Source: Blautia schinkii (GTDB lineage: Bacteria > Bacillota > Clostridia > Lachnospirales > Lachnospiraceae). Taken from it: a DNA stretch of 64,000 nucleotides. Under the pieces are notes generated by a model, which saw nothing but the letters and a program-made list of their open reading frames with translations, was not told where the DNA came from and did no database searches. Positions 1-7,945 of the stretch are shown piece after piece (position 1 is the first letter of the stretch; each line of letters begins with the position of its first letter). The stretch covers positions 186,001-250,000 of the forward strand of contig NZ_JAAWUO010000001.1 in NCBI RefSeq assembly GCF_013304825.1. The letters run 5' to 3'. Both the position numbers and the translations under genes were made by a program.

Positions 1-293
1 TCAGCCCGAACTGCGACTGCCACGGTGAGAACGATGCGCCGATCCTTCCGGATATCGGAATGTTCGCAAGCTTTGACCCGGTAGCTCTGGATCAGGCATG
101 TGCAGATGCCTGTCTCAAGGCAACGCCGATCGAAAACAGCCAGCTTGGAGAGCATCTGGCAGAGCCAGGATGGCACTGTCATCACGATCATTTCAAAGAT
201 TCCAACCCTAATGTAGAATGGAAAGCAACTCTGGACCAGGCAGAAAAGATCGGCCTGGGAACAAGAGAGTATGAGCTGAAGAAGATTAAATAA
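1..293 (+). CDS. DUF362-type protein, C-terminal end (5' truncated)
   Basis: The gene begins before the window; its codons run from base 3 and about 96 residues are visible before the TAA. The visible part holds an Asn-Cys-Asp-Cys-His cluster followed by an Asp-Ile-Gly-Met-Phe-Ala stretch and the block FDPVALDQACAD, which I recognise from the C-terminal half of DUF362 proteins. Many members of that family also carry ferredoxin-like 4Fe-4S motifs, but that part would lie outside the window. Several Cys and His residues near the end (CHHDHF) could bind metal. No function is established for the family, and only the family assignment is claimed. A terminator hairpin follows 18 bases after the stop. 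Confidence 0.7.
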   Translation, partial: SPNCDCHGENDAPILPDIGMFASFDPVALDQACADACLKATPIENSQLGEHLAEPGWHCHHDHFKDSNPNVEWKATLDQAEKIGLGTREYELKKIK

Positions 294-310
294 AAAATAT
301 ATCAAATGAT

Positions 311-357
311 AAAAAGCAGGAGCAGACATGGATGACATGTGATAGCACCTGCTTTTT
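311..357 (+). terminator. Intrinsic terminator after the DUF362 gene
   Basis: A 10-bp perfect stem (AAAAAGCAGG at 311-320 with CCTGCTTTTT at 348-357) ends in a run of five T. A second small hairpin (ACATG/CATGT, 326-330 and 336-340) sits in the loop. Confidence 0.75.
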
Positions 358-405
358 ATATGCCCAAAATGTTCTTCCACTCCTGCAAAACAGCAGGTGT
401 TGCCT

Positions 406-528
406 ATGGCAAAAAGATGGAAGGAATCCGTATATGAATTTGCAAAAGCAGAGGTACTTGAGGCAGGAAGAGAAGAAGGCAGAAAAGAAGACAGGAAAAT
501 GTACCGTGGAACAAAGGTGATAACGTAA
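406..528 (+). pseudogene. Short remnant resembling the tail of a Rpn/PD-(D/E)XK-type transposase
   Basis: A 40-codon reading frame starts at the ATG at 406 and ends at 526-528. It reads MAKRWKESVYEFAKAEV and then the charged repeat GREEGRKEDRK. Such alternating Glu-Gly-Arg tails are typical of the C-terminus of Rpn-like PD-(D/E)XK transposase/nuclease proteins. There is no ribosome site, no catalytic core and no inverted repeat, so this is at best a decayed fragment. The rest of the 294-760 interval shows only the terminator before it and a leader hairpin after it. Confidence 0.25.
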
Positions 529-694
529 GAGAGAATATGCCATTTCCAGCCCTTTGGTTCATGAGATGATCAGTGAAAATTTTATTGAAAATATTTTTCC
601 TTAATGGTATCATGAGACACGAAAAACACAGAAAATAAAAATACCAGGCTGTTAATAGTAAGTACATACGTTACAACAGATTACAGCCAGTCGG

Positions 695-737
695 ACAGCG
701 AAAGAGCAGCAGGTGGCTAACTGCAGAAATTCGCTGT
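695..737 (+). promoter_or_regulatory. Leader hairpin upstream of the MBL-fold gene
   Basis: ACAGCGAA (695-702) pairs with TTCGCTGT (730-737), with an inner GCAG/CTGC pair (706-709, 721-724). It ends a few bases before the AGGAGG ribosome site of the next gene. A role in translation control is possible but not shown. Confidence 0.35.
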
Positions 738-760
738 GATATACAGGAGGAGAAAAAATA

Positions 761-1561
761 ATGAAATTAACCATGCTTGGAACAGGCAACGCACTGGTAA
801 CGGAGTGCTATAATACATGCTTCGTGCTCAGCGATGAGTACGGCCATTTTCTGGTTGACGGCGGCGGTGGAAACACTGTGCTTTCCCAGCTTAAGAAAGC
901 AGGCGTAGATCTGATGGATGTTCATGAGATCTTTGTTACACATAAGCATGTTGACCATATCATGGGAATTGTTTGGGTGATCCGAATTATCTGCCAGAAC
1001 ATGAAGAAGGGTGCTTATCAGGGCGAGGCCAATATCTACGCACATGACGAAGTAATCGGACTTCTGAAAGACATGGCATTTAAGCTTCTCAACAAGAAAG
1101 AGACACAGTACATCGGTGATAGACTTCATCTGATCGAGATAAAAGACGGCGAAGAGAAAACGATTCTCAATAAGAAAATAACATTTTTCGATATCGGTTC
1201 TACCAAGGCGAAACAGTTCGGTTTCCAGATGATCTACGGAGATAACAAGGTGCTGACATGCTGCGGAGATGAGCCATACAACGAATGCGAGGAGAAATAT
1301 GCGAAAGGCAGCGACTGGATGTTTCACGAAGCATTTTGCCTGTATGGACAGCGTGACATCTTCAATCCTTATGAGAAACATCATTCCACAGTTAAGGATG
1401 CCAGCGAGCTTGCCCAGCAGCTTGGCGTAAAGAATCTTGTACTGTATCACACAGAGGATAAGAACATTAAGAATCGTAAAGAACTTTACGGAGCAGAAGG
1501 CAGAGAGTATTATCACGGAAATCTGTTTGTTCCGGATGATCTTGATGTGATCGAAATGTAA
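761..1561 (+). CDS. MBL-fold metallo-hydrolase (RNase Z-like)
   Basis: A 266-residue cytosolic protein of the metallo-beta-lactamase fold. The metal-binding motif HxHxDH is seen as H61-K-H63-V-D65-H66. A further Asp in the LTCCGDEP segment (about residues 164-171) and a His in the LVLYHTED segment near residue 229 are the expected remaining ligands. The N-terminus MLGTGNALVTECYNT resembles the RNase Z/ElaC and arylsulfatase-like branch, which starts with a GTG(S/N) loop. Its length is close to short RNase Z forms, but it lacks an obvious tRNA-clamping exosite arm, so tRNA processing is not claimed. The start is fixed by AGGAGG about 10 bases upstream. larE follows 50 bases downstream on the same strand and the two may be co-transcribed. 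Confidence 0.8.
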   Translation: MKLTMLGTGNALVTECYNTCFVLSDEYGHFLVDGGGGNTVLSQLKKAGVDLMDVHEIFVTHKHVDHIMGIVWVIRIICQNMKKGAYQGEANIYAHDEVIGLLKDMAFKLLNKKETQYIGDRLHLIEIKDGEEKTILNKKITFFDIGSTKAKQFGFQMIYGDNKVLTCCGDEPYNECEEKYAKGSDWMFHEAFCLYGQRDIFNPYEKHHSTVKDASELAQQLGVKNLVLYHTEDKNIKNRKELYGAEGREYYHGNLFVPDDLDVIEM

Positions 1562-1611
1562 TTTTTTATGAAGTAAAAAGAAAAGACCGGAAGTGCGAGG
1601 TAACATAACAC

Positions 1612-2439
1612 ATGCCAGAAACAGACAACATCATACTTGAAAAAAAATACAGAAAACTCCAGGATATCATTCATTCTCTTGGAAGCGTAGCTGTAGCATT
1701 TTCCGGCGGTGTAGATTCCACATTTCTGCTGAAAGCTGCACAGGAAACACTTGGTGACAAGGCTATGGCCATCACTGCATGCCCCTGCTCTTTCACAGAC
1801 AGAGAGCTGAAAGAAACGGAGGAATTTTGCCAGGAGAACCACATCTGCCAGGAAGTCTGCAGGATCAATGAATTTGAGATCCCGGGATTTCGGCAGAATC
1901 CACCGGACCGCTGCTACATCTGCAAAAAAGCCATTTTCACAAAACTCTGGGAAGCAGCGAAAGCGCATAATATGAATATGATCGCAGAAGGCTCCAACAT
2001 GGATGACTTAGGCGATTATCGCCCGGGAAAAAGAGCCATCCAGGAGCTTGGCGTGCGAAGTCCTCTTCAGGAAGCAGACCTCTATAAAGAAGAGATCCGT
2101 GAGCTGTCAAAGCACATGAACCTTCCAACCTGGAACAAGCCGTCCTTTGCCTGTCTTGCATCCAGATTTGTATACGGTGAAACCATTACTGAGGAAAAAC
2201 TTCACATGGTAGACCAGGCTGAGCAGTTTCTGATGGAGCTTGGCTTCCACCAGTTCCGCGTACGCATTCATGGAACAATGGCGAGGATCGAAGTCCCGGA
2301 AGAGGATATCCTGAAAATTGCAGATAATGAGACAAGAACAAAGATCACAGAGAAATTCTGCACTCTGGGATTCTCCTACGTAACATTGGATCTTCAGGGC
2401 TTCCGGTCCGGAAGTATGAATGAAACACTGGGAAAATAG
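1612..2439 (+). CDS. larE: ATP-dependent sacrificial sulfur transferase LarE
   Basis: A 275-residue PP-loop ATPase. The pyrophosphatase loop SGGVDST is at residues 31-37. A Cys-X2-Cys pair (RCYICK) is at 101-104, and Cys181 in KPSFACLASR matches the position of the Cys that LarE of lactobacilli sacrifices. In the known pathway LarE adenylates and thiolates the pyridinium carboxylates that LarB makes, on the way to the nickel-pincer nucleotide completed by LarC for lactate racemase LarA. No larA, larB or larC is in the window, so this copy stands alone. Stand-alone LarE homologues are common in clostridia and their substrate is often unknown. A strong hairpin follows the stop. Confidence 0.85.
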   Translation: MPETDNIILEKKYRKLQDIIHSLGSVAVAFSGGVDSTFLLKAAQETLGDKAMAITACPCSFTDRELKETEEFCQENHICQEVCRINEFEIPGFRQNPPDRCYICKKAIFTKLWEAAKAHNMNMIAEGSNMDDLGDYRPGKRAIQELGVRSPLQEADLYKEEIRELSKHMNLPTWNKPSFACLASRFVYGETITEEKLHMVDQAEQFLMELGFHQFRVRIHGTMARIEVPEEDILKIADNETRTKITEKFCTLGFSYVTLDLQGFRSGSMNETLGK

Positions 2440-2454
2440 TATCGGAAAATAAAT

Positions 2455-2496
2455 AATCCCCCGGAAATACCGCACGAGAAGTATTTCCGGGGGATT
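2455..2496. terminator. Hairpin between convergent larE and ohyA
   Basis: A perfect 16-bp stem (2455-2470 with 2481-2496) has a 10-nt loop. Read on the minus strand it is followed by ATTATTTATTTT, which suits termination of the oleate hydratase transcript. On the plus strand the T-tract is poor. Confidence 0.65.
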
Positions 2497-2582
2497 GCTG
2501 CACAAATAGAACCTGAGGCTCAATTACTGTTTTCAAATTTCAAATTTTGAATTGAGAATATCTGCCTGGCGGGCTGTATATC

Positions 2583-4547
2583 TTACATATAATCCTTCAG
2601 AACATTATGATCCCGCAGTACTTTCTCAACCACAGTTCCCTTCACAACATTCAGAAGAGGCTTCTTCAGTGCATTCAGAGGTCCGGGGAGCTGGATCTCA
2701 AGAGGAGATTTGCCGTCCATCAGTTTCACGGAGCTGTCCAGAAGCTCACGGATATCGTAAACACTTCCCCATACTTCCGGAACACCACGGTCTACACCAG
2801 TGAGGCCATATACAGCCTCCATTGCAGTACGTACAGAATATTCTGTAGTGAAAACAGTATCACGCGGAGTTTCGGCAAACTGTCCGAGGAATGCGAAGTT
2901 CACACAGCCATCCGGGATAACATCCGGGCGGTCACCTTTGGCACGCGGCATGAAGAAAGCTGTGATATAAGGCATCATGGTCGGAACGCAGATCGCACTG
3001 TTCTCAGCCATATCATCGATCTGATCCACCGGAACACCAAGGTGGTACAGCCACTCTGCAGTGATCTCTTTACCTGTGCAGTCTTTCATCGGCTTCTTGA
3101 TATAGTCGCCGGGAACATCTGTGAAAAGTCCGTAAACCCATACGCAGACTTTATCAGGATCTTGCTCCTTGAACTGTCCCTGACGGTTGATGGTCCAGCT
3201 TAAGAGCCATTTGGAATCCTGGCAGCTTACGATACCACCGGTAACGACCTTGCCGGTACGTGGATCACGCTGACAGATGTTAGTGATATAAGGGATGATA
3301 CGGTCATCCAGTGTGGTGACGGTAGCAGATTCCCAGTTGGTCTTGGCAATGTCTGAGCAGAATTTCTCCGGATGTCCGAAAGACGGATCCTGAGCTGCGA
3401 TATTTTTCCACAGGGACCATACTCCGCTGGTACGTACCTCTGCATCACCATTCGGTGCATGGTTCTGATCACCGTAGATCGTGCCCTCTGTACAGCTTCC
3501 GTTTGTGACGAAAACAAGATCATTTTCTGTGAGAAGGATACCCTGCTCAACGCCTTTTACTTTGCACTCAATAGCAGAAGCGGTCTTTTTGCCATCCTTG
3601 AAATCAAAGATAACATTTGTGACTTCTGTGTTGAACTGGAAGTCAACACCTGCGTCCTCCAGATATTTCTTCATAGGAAGAATCAGAGATTCGTACTGAT
3701 TATATTTCGTGAATTTCAGGGCACTGAAATCCGGAAGGCCTGCGATATGATGGATAAAACGCTGGAAGTAAAGCTTCATCTCAAGTGCACTGTGCCAGTT
3801 TTCAAAAGCAAACATGGTGCGCCAGTACAGCCAGAAGGTGGAATTAAACACCTCATCGTCAAATACATCTTCAATAGTCTTATCGTAGAGATCCTCATCT
3901 TTGGTCATGAACAGCTTCATGATTTCCATACAGCCTTTCTGGCTCAGATTGAACTTGCCGTCTGTATGTGCATCCTGGCCACGGTTCACAGTTGCACGGC
4001 AGAGAGAGTAGTTCGGATCATGCTTATTCAGCCAGTAGAATTCATCCAGAACGGAAGCACCCGGTTTTTCAAGGGAAGGAATACTGTGGAAAAGATCCCA
4101 CAGACATTCAAAATGGTTCTCCATCTCACGGCCGCCGCGCATAATGTAGCCTCTTGACGGATCATAGATTCCGTCGCAGGCACCGCCGGCGATATCCATG
4201 GCTTCCAGAATGTGGATGTGTTCACCAGGCATCTGTGCATCTCTTACAAGGAAGCAGGCAGCCGCAAGGGAAGCAAGACCGCTTCCTACGATATAGGCAT
4301 GTTTATCATCAATACCTTCCGGTTTCTCAGGGCGGGCAAAAGCTTCGTAGTTACCGTTGGAGTAATAAATTCCTTTACTGTTTTTGTCATATTTTCCGCG
4401 CTCTGTATTGCGGTAATTTTCGGTAGTTTTCTTTACATGTAAAGTTTCCTCTTCATTGATCTCTTTTGTTTTTTTCATCAGTATGGCTGCGCCGGCTCCG
4501 GCTGCTGCAAGTGCTGCAAGTCCCATGAATCCTTTTTTATCTGACAT
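2583..4547 (-). CDS. ohyA: Oleate hydratase with N-terminal membrane anchor
   Basis: A 654-residue FAD enzyme of the MCRA/oleate hydratase family, which adds water across the cis-9 double bond of oleate to give 10-hydroxystearate and so detoxifies host or diet fatty acids. The FAD-binding GSGLASLAAACFLV block is near residues 87-100, and RGGREMENHF contains the motif with the catalytic Glu. I chose the ATG at 4547 because AAAGGTGG lies just upstream; an ATG six codons earlier has no such site. Unusually, residues 5-26 (GFMGLAALAAAGAGAAIL) form a hydrophobic segment before the catalytic domain, suggesting attachment to the membrane where the fatty acids enter. A TetR regulator lies upstream in the same direction. 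Confidence 0.9.
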   Translation of the reverse strand: MSDKKGFMGLAALAAAGAGAAILMKKTKEINEEETLHVKKTTENYRNTERGKYDKNSKGIYYSNGNYEAFARPEKPEGIDDKHAYIVGSGLASLAAACFLVRDAQMPGEHIHILEAMDIAGGACDGIYDPSRGYIMRGGREMENHFECLWDLFHSIPSLEKPGASVLDEFYWLNKHDPNYSLCRATVNRGQDAHTDGKFNLSQKGCMEIMKLFMTKDEDLYDKTIEDVFDDEVFNSTFWLYWRTMFAFENWHSALEMKLYFQRFIHHIAGLPDFSALKFTKYNQYESLILPMKKYLEDAGVDFQFNTEVTNVIFDFKDGKKTASAIECKVKGVEQGILLTENDLVFVTNGSCTEGTIYGDQNHAPNGDAEVRTSGVWSLWKNIAAQDPSFGHPEKFCSDIAKTNWESATVTTLDDRIIPYITNICQRDPRTGKVVTGGIVSCQDSKWLLSWTINRQGQFKEQDPDKVCVWVYGLFTDVPGDYIKKPMKDCTGKEITAEWLYHLGVPVDQIDDMAENSAICVPTMMPYITAFFMPRAKGDRPDVIPDGCVNFAFLGQFAETPRDTVFTTEYSVRTAMEAVYGLTGVDRGVPEVWGSVYDIRELLDSSVKLMDGKSPLEIQLPGPLNALKKPLLNVVKGTVVEKVLRDHNVLKDYM

Positions 4548-4654
4548 ATGACATCCACCTTTCATAAATGAGATACCTGTTTGTATCGGATTAACTGTTC
4601 TTTGTTGCTGTTGATGCTATGATAGCCCATCCGGAAAAAAGATTCTATTTACAA

Positions 4655-4669
4655 AACACCGAAAGTGTT
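4655..4669. promoter_or_regulatory. Small inverted repeat upstream of ohyA
   Basis: AACAC (4655-4659) and GTGTT (4665-4669) flank a 5-base spacer in the TetR-ohyA gap. It could be a TetR operator for ohyA, or a weak terminator (a T-run follows on the plus strand, but no plus-strand gene precedes it). Confidence 0.25.
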
Positions 4670-4704
4670 CAGTTTTTTATCATTATGTCTGTTTTGATAA
4701 GTTT

Positions 4705-5289
4705 TTATTCTGTATGCATTTCTGCAGTTTTGTTTCTGGCGGCAAAATTACGGATGGCGTTGTCGATGCTTCCGTATAGTGCAGTTGCGGTATCATCCGC
4801 GATCCCGCGATAATCTTCACGCATGCCGTTTTTGATCCAGTCCAGCATGATCCCTACAAAGCTGTATTTATACAGATCTGCGATAAAAATTTTCTGTTTA
4901 TCCGTGATGGGGATGTCTTTTGATCTTTCTGTTACCACGCCCATAAGAAGATTGCAGGTAAGCTGGAACAGATAATTCTCGATTTGTTCCCGTCCCACGC
5001 AGCGGTATACATTTAAGATAAATGGCTTGTTTTCCATCACGGCATCAAAGATCTGTAGAAGCCCTTCATGCCAGGTGGAAGAGGTTTTTTTGCCCTGAAG
5101 GGCAATTCTGGCATCTTCCAGACAACACCACTCCACAAGATCATAGATATCCTTGAAATGATAGTAAAAAGTCATGCGGCTGATTCCGCAGTCAGTGGTA
5201 AGGTCGTTGATGGTTATCTTATCTAAAGGCTTCTTAAGAAGCAGATGTTTCAGGGATTCTTCCAGGGCAAGCTTGGTTGCATTTGTCAT
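4705..5289 (-). CDS. TetR/AcrR family regulator, DhaS-like
   Basis: A 194-residue regulator. The N-terminal helix-turn-helix (ITINDLTTDCGISRMTFYYHFKD) is typical of TetR proteins, and the C-terminal half resembles the DhaS-like TetR_C group of Firmicutes. The ATG at 5289 is chosen because GGAGGG lies about 9 bases upstream; the longer open frame (to 5343) has no ribosome site. The gene sits directly upstream of ohyA in the same orientation, so control of oleate hydratase in response to fatty acids is a reasonable inference. It is divergent from the sugar-sensing operon, with a nested palindrome between them. Confidence 0.85.
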   Translation of the reverse strand: MTNATKLALEESLKHLLLKKPLDKITINDLTTDCGISRMTFYYHFKDIYDLVEWCCLEDARIALQGKKTSSTWHEGLLQIFDAVMENKPFILNVYRCVGREQIENYLFQLTCNLLMGVVTERSKDIPITDKQKIFIADLYKYSFVGIMLDWIKNGMREDYRGIADDTATALYGSIDNAIRNFAARNKTAEMHTE

Positions 5290-5340
5290 AAGTACACCCT
5301 CCTTTGGTAGGTTTATGGTTATTAATATAACATGAAAGTG

Positions 5341-5376
5341 CACAGAAAATCCATGTCAAACAGTGACTTTTCTGTG
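5341..5376. promoter_or_regulatory. Nested palindrome between tetR and the sugar-sensor operon
   Basis: CACAGAAAA (5341-5349) is the exact inverse of TTTTCTGTG (5368-5376), and inside it GTCA (5355-5358) and TGAC (5364-5367) form a second dyad. On the minus strand TTGACA (5359-5354) is a good -35 element for tetR, and TATGAT (5381-5386) is a possible -10 for the plus-strand operon. The position suits TetR autoregulation. Confidence 0.45.
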
Positions 5377-5430
5377 AAATTATGATAAACTGAAACCCGG
5401 AATGTTTTGTGAAACAGAATGGAGTGTATT

Positions 5431-6459
5431 ATGAAAAAGAAATCAGCTTGCATCCTGCTGGTTTTTGCTGCCGTGATAGTACTTACTTATATGACAGGAG
5501 AATCCTATTACAGAGGAATCAGTGAAAAAGCAGGGTTGGATGAACAGGAAGAGAAAATATATAAATACCAGTACGACATGATTGTGGATAGCCCTGATTC
5601 CCAGTTTTGGCAGGCAGTATATGACAGTGCGAAGAAAAAAGCAGCTTCCAATAATGTACTGCTTGAGATCATGGGGTCGGATAGAGAAACATCCTATAAT
5701 AAACTTGATTATATGAATATGAGCATTGCGGCCAAGGCGGATGGTATTATCCTGCAGTATAATGGAGAAGCCGGTCTGGAAGAAGCAATCAATACTGCAG
5801 TAAGAAACGGAATACCGGTAGTTACAGTCATGAGTGATGCGGTGCACAGCCGCCGCCAGAGCTTTGTGGGAGTCAGCGATTATCAGCTTGGCATGGCTTA
5901 CGGGGAAATTGTTGCCAGATATGTGAATGAGAACACGAAGAAGATCCTGATCCTGCAGAAACGGGATATTGACGATATGAATGAAAGTCAGATATATACC
6001 CAGATCAGTAATGCAGTTCAGACAGCGGTCGGTTCTGCGGATATTGAGATCAAGGGAAGGAATCTTCTGTCAACAGGAACCTTTGAGACAGAGGAGGCAG
6101 TTACTGATATTTTTCAGCAGAAGCGGAATATTCCGGATATCCTGGTGTGCATGGATGAAGAGACAACGGAGTGTGCAAGACAGGCAGTTCTGGATTTTAA
6201 TCTTGCAGGAAAGGTGGAGATCATCGGTTACTATACATCTGAGGATATCCTTGCAGCAGTAGAAAAAGGTGTCATTTCAGTTACCTGTGATGTGGACACG
6301 ACCCAGCTGGGACAGTACAGCGTGGAGGCAGTTACCAGCTATATAGAAGATGGAAGAACCAATTCTTTCTATAACGTAGACATTAATTTTCTTGACAAAA
6401 CAGCAGTGGAGAAGATGAGGAGGGAGGCAGTCACAGATGAAAAAAATCCGTTGGAGTGA
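5431..6459 (+). CDS. Membrane-anchored sugar-binding sensor protein (Peripla_BP_4)
   Basis: A 342-residue protein with one N-terminal hydrophobic segment (about residues 6-24, SACILLVFAAVIVLTY) and then a LacI/RbsB-like periplasmic-binding fold (for example ADGIILQYNG and NGIPVVTVMSDA). It has no lipobox, so it should stay tethered by the uncleaved segment. It overlaps the downstream kinase gene by 23 nt, which fits the three-component design of Firmicute sugar sensors such as XylFII-LytS-YesN, where the binding protein hands the signal to the kinase. The ATG at 5431 is preferred over that at 5419 because GGAG sits 6 bases before it. The ligand is not known. Confidence 0.75.
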   Translation: MKKKSACILLVFAAVIVLTYMTGESYYRGISEKAGLDEQEEKIYKYQYDMIVDSPDSQFWQAVYDSAKKKAASNNVLLEIMGSDRETSYNKLDYMNMSIAAKADGIILQYNGEAGLEEAINTAVRNGIPVVTVMSDAVHSRRQSFVGVSDYQLGMAYGEIVARYVNENTKKILILQKRDIDDMNESQIYTQISNAVQTAVGSADIEIKGRNLLSTGTFETEEAVTDIFQQKRNIPDILVCMDEETTECARQAVLDFNLAGKVEIIGYYTSEDILAAVEKGVISVTCDVDTTQLGQYSVEAVTSYIEDGRTNSFYNVDINFLDKTAVEKMRREAVTDEKNPLE

Positions 6460-7945
6460 CTTTTCTCTTGTAAGCAAGATCATGCTGGAGGTTGGAGTGC
6501 TGGCACTTTTACTGTTCAGCATCAATATGCTGTTTTATGCGCGGATCAACAACTCCATGCAGGAGATGGACGATGTGTATGCCAGTAATGCCCAGATCAC
6601 AGAGCTTGGGCAGGTTTTTGACGATGTGCAGGACAGCATGTACCAGTATCTGAAGGTAAAAAATTCTCAGGCATTAATGGATTACTATCAGAATGAGGCG
6701 AAATACAGGCAGGAGCTGGAGGAGTTAAATGAACAGAATATTGATGATTCCGTGAAACTTCTGGAGAAGAAGATACGTAAGATGTCGGAAGCATATCTTT
6801 CCTGTACAGCAGGAACTGTAGCTGCCAAGAGAGGCAGGAATGTGGAAAAATATAAGCAGGAATATGATAAAAGCCTTGAGCTTTACAGTTATATCCAGAG
6901 TTCTATGGATGAGCTGAACAAGCAGCTTTTTAAAGAAAATTCCCAGACCTATGCAGCTCTCCGGGCGGTTATGAGATATCTGGAGATCAGTAATATGGTG
7001 ATCATGCTTCTGGTGGTGGTCTGTGGAATGTTCCTTCTGATCACAGCAACAAGGGAGATGTTCCTGCCGCTGACCAATATGGCGGAAACTGCACAGCTGG
7101 TAGGTCAGGGGAATTTTAATGTAAAGATGCCCCCGACAGATTCCAGGGATGAGCTTGGAGAGGTAACAAGAGCTTTTAATACCATGGTGGAGAATCTTAG
7201 TCTTTACATTGCCAGGACAAAGGCCGGCATGGAAAAAGAACAGCAGATGATAGAGCGGGAGCTTTTGATGGAAACACATCTCAAGGAAGCGCAGCTTAAG
7301 TATCTCCAGTCTCAGATCAACCCGCATTTCCTTTTTAATTCCTTAAATGCAGGAGTACAGCTTGCTATGATGGAGGATGCAGAAAAAACCAGCATCTTTG
7401 TGGAAAAGATGGCAGATTTTTTTCGCTACAATGTAAAGAAGGGTGAGGAAGATGCGACGCTTGAGGAAGAATTGGAGGCCGTGGATAATTACATTTATAT
7501 TCTGAACGTGCGGTTTGCCGGAGATATCCATTTTTCAAAAAAAGTGGAATGTGATGTGGGAAATGTGCGTGTTCCCAGTATGATCCTGCAGCCGGTTGTG
7601 GAAAACGCAGTTAATCATGGAATACGGAATATTGACTGGGAGGGACATATTAATCTCAGCGTGGAGCGATGGGACGATCATATTGAGATCAGTGTCCTAG
7701 ATAACGGACTGGGAATGACCAGAGAACAGATAGAAAGAGTCCTGTCCAAAAAAGTCCACAGCAGTTCGGGCGAGGGTGATTCCACGGGAATCGGAATGAA
7801 CAATGTGATCAGCCGTCTGGAACTGTATTATGAGTGTGACGGATTGATGGAGATATACAGTGAAGGTGAAGGAATGGGAACAGAGGTAGTGATCAATATT
7901 CCTCTGGAGAGGAGTGAAAAAAATGTACAGAATCCTGCTTGCTGA
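6437..7945 (+). CDS. YesM-like sensor histidine kinase
   Basis: A 502-residue membrane kinase. The first transmembrane segment is near residues 14-32 and the second near 185-206 (MVIMLLVVVCGMFLLITA), bounding an extracellular helical sensor region. A HAMP domain follows (about 207-262). The phosphoacceptor motif QINPHFLFN has His297 and belongs to the His_kinase/LytS-YesM type, and a GHKL ATPase follows (VENAVNHGI; DNGLGM; GIGMNNV). It overlaps the genes on both sides, so it is translationally coupled to the binding protein and to the response regulator. It very likely phosphorylates the next gene product when sugar binds. Confidence 0.88.
   Translation: MKKIRWSDFSLVSKIMLEVGVLALLLFSINMLFYARINNSMQEMDDVYASNAQITELGQVFDDVQDSMYQYLKVKNSQALMDYYQNEAKYRQELEELNEQNIDDSVKLLEKKIRKMSEAYLSCTAGTVAAKRGRNVEKYKQEYDKSLELYSYIQSSMDELNKQLFKENSQTYAALRAVMRYLEISNMVIMLLVVVCGMFLLITATREMFLPLTNMAETAQLVGQGNFNVKMPPTDSRDELGEVTRAFNTMVENLSLYIARTKAGMEKEQQMIERELLMETHLKEAQLKYLQSQINPHFLFNSLNAGVQLAMMEDAEKTSIFVEKMADFFRYNVKKGEEDATLEEELEAVDNYIYILNVRFAGDIHFSKKVECDVGNVRVPSMILQPVVENAVNHGIRNIDWEGHINLSVERWDDHIEISVLDNGLGMTREQIERVLSKKVHSSSGEGDSTGIGMNNVISRLELYYECDGLMEIYSEGEGMGTEVVINIPLERSEKNVQNPAC

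Noticed and set aside
332-520. Plus-strand frame of 62 codons after the first terminator
   Set aside because: It begins inside the terminator hairpin; the remnant frame from 406 is the only one with any family-like pattern, and even that is weak.
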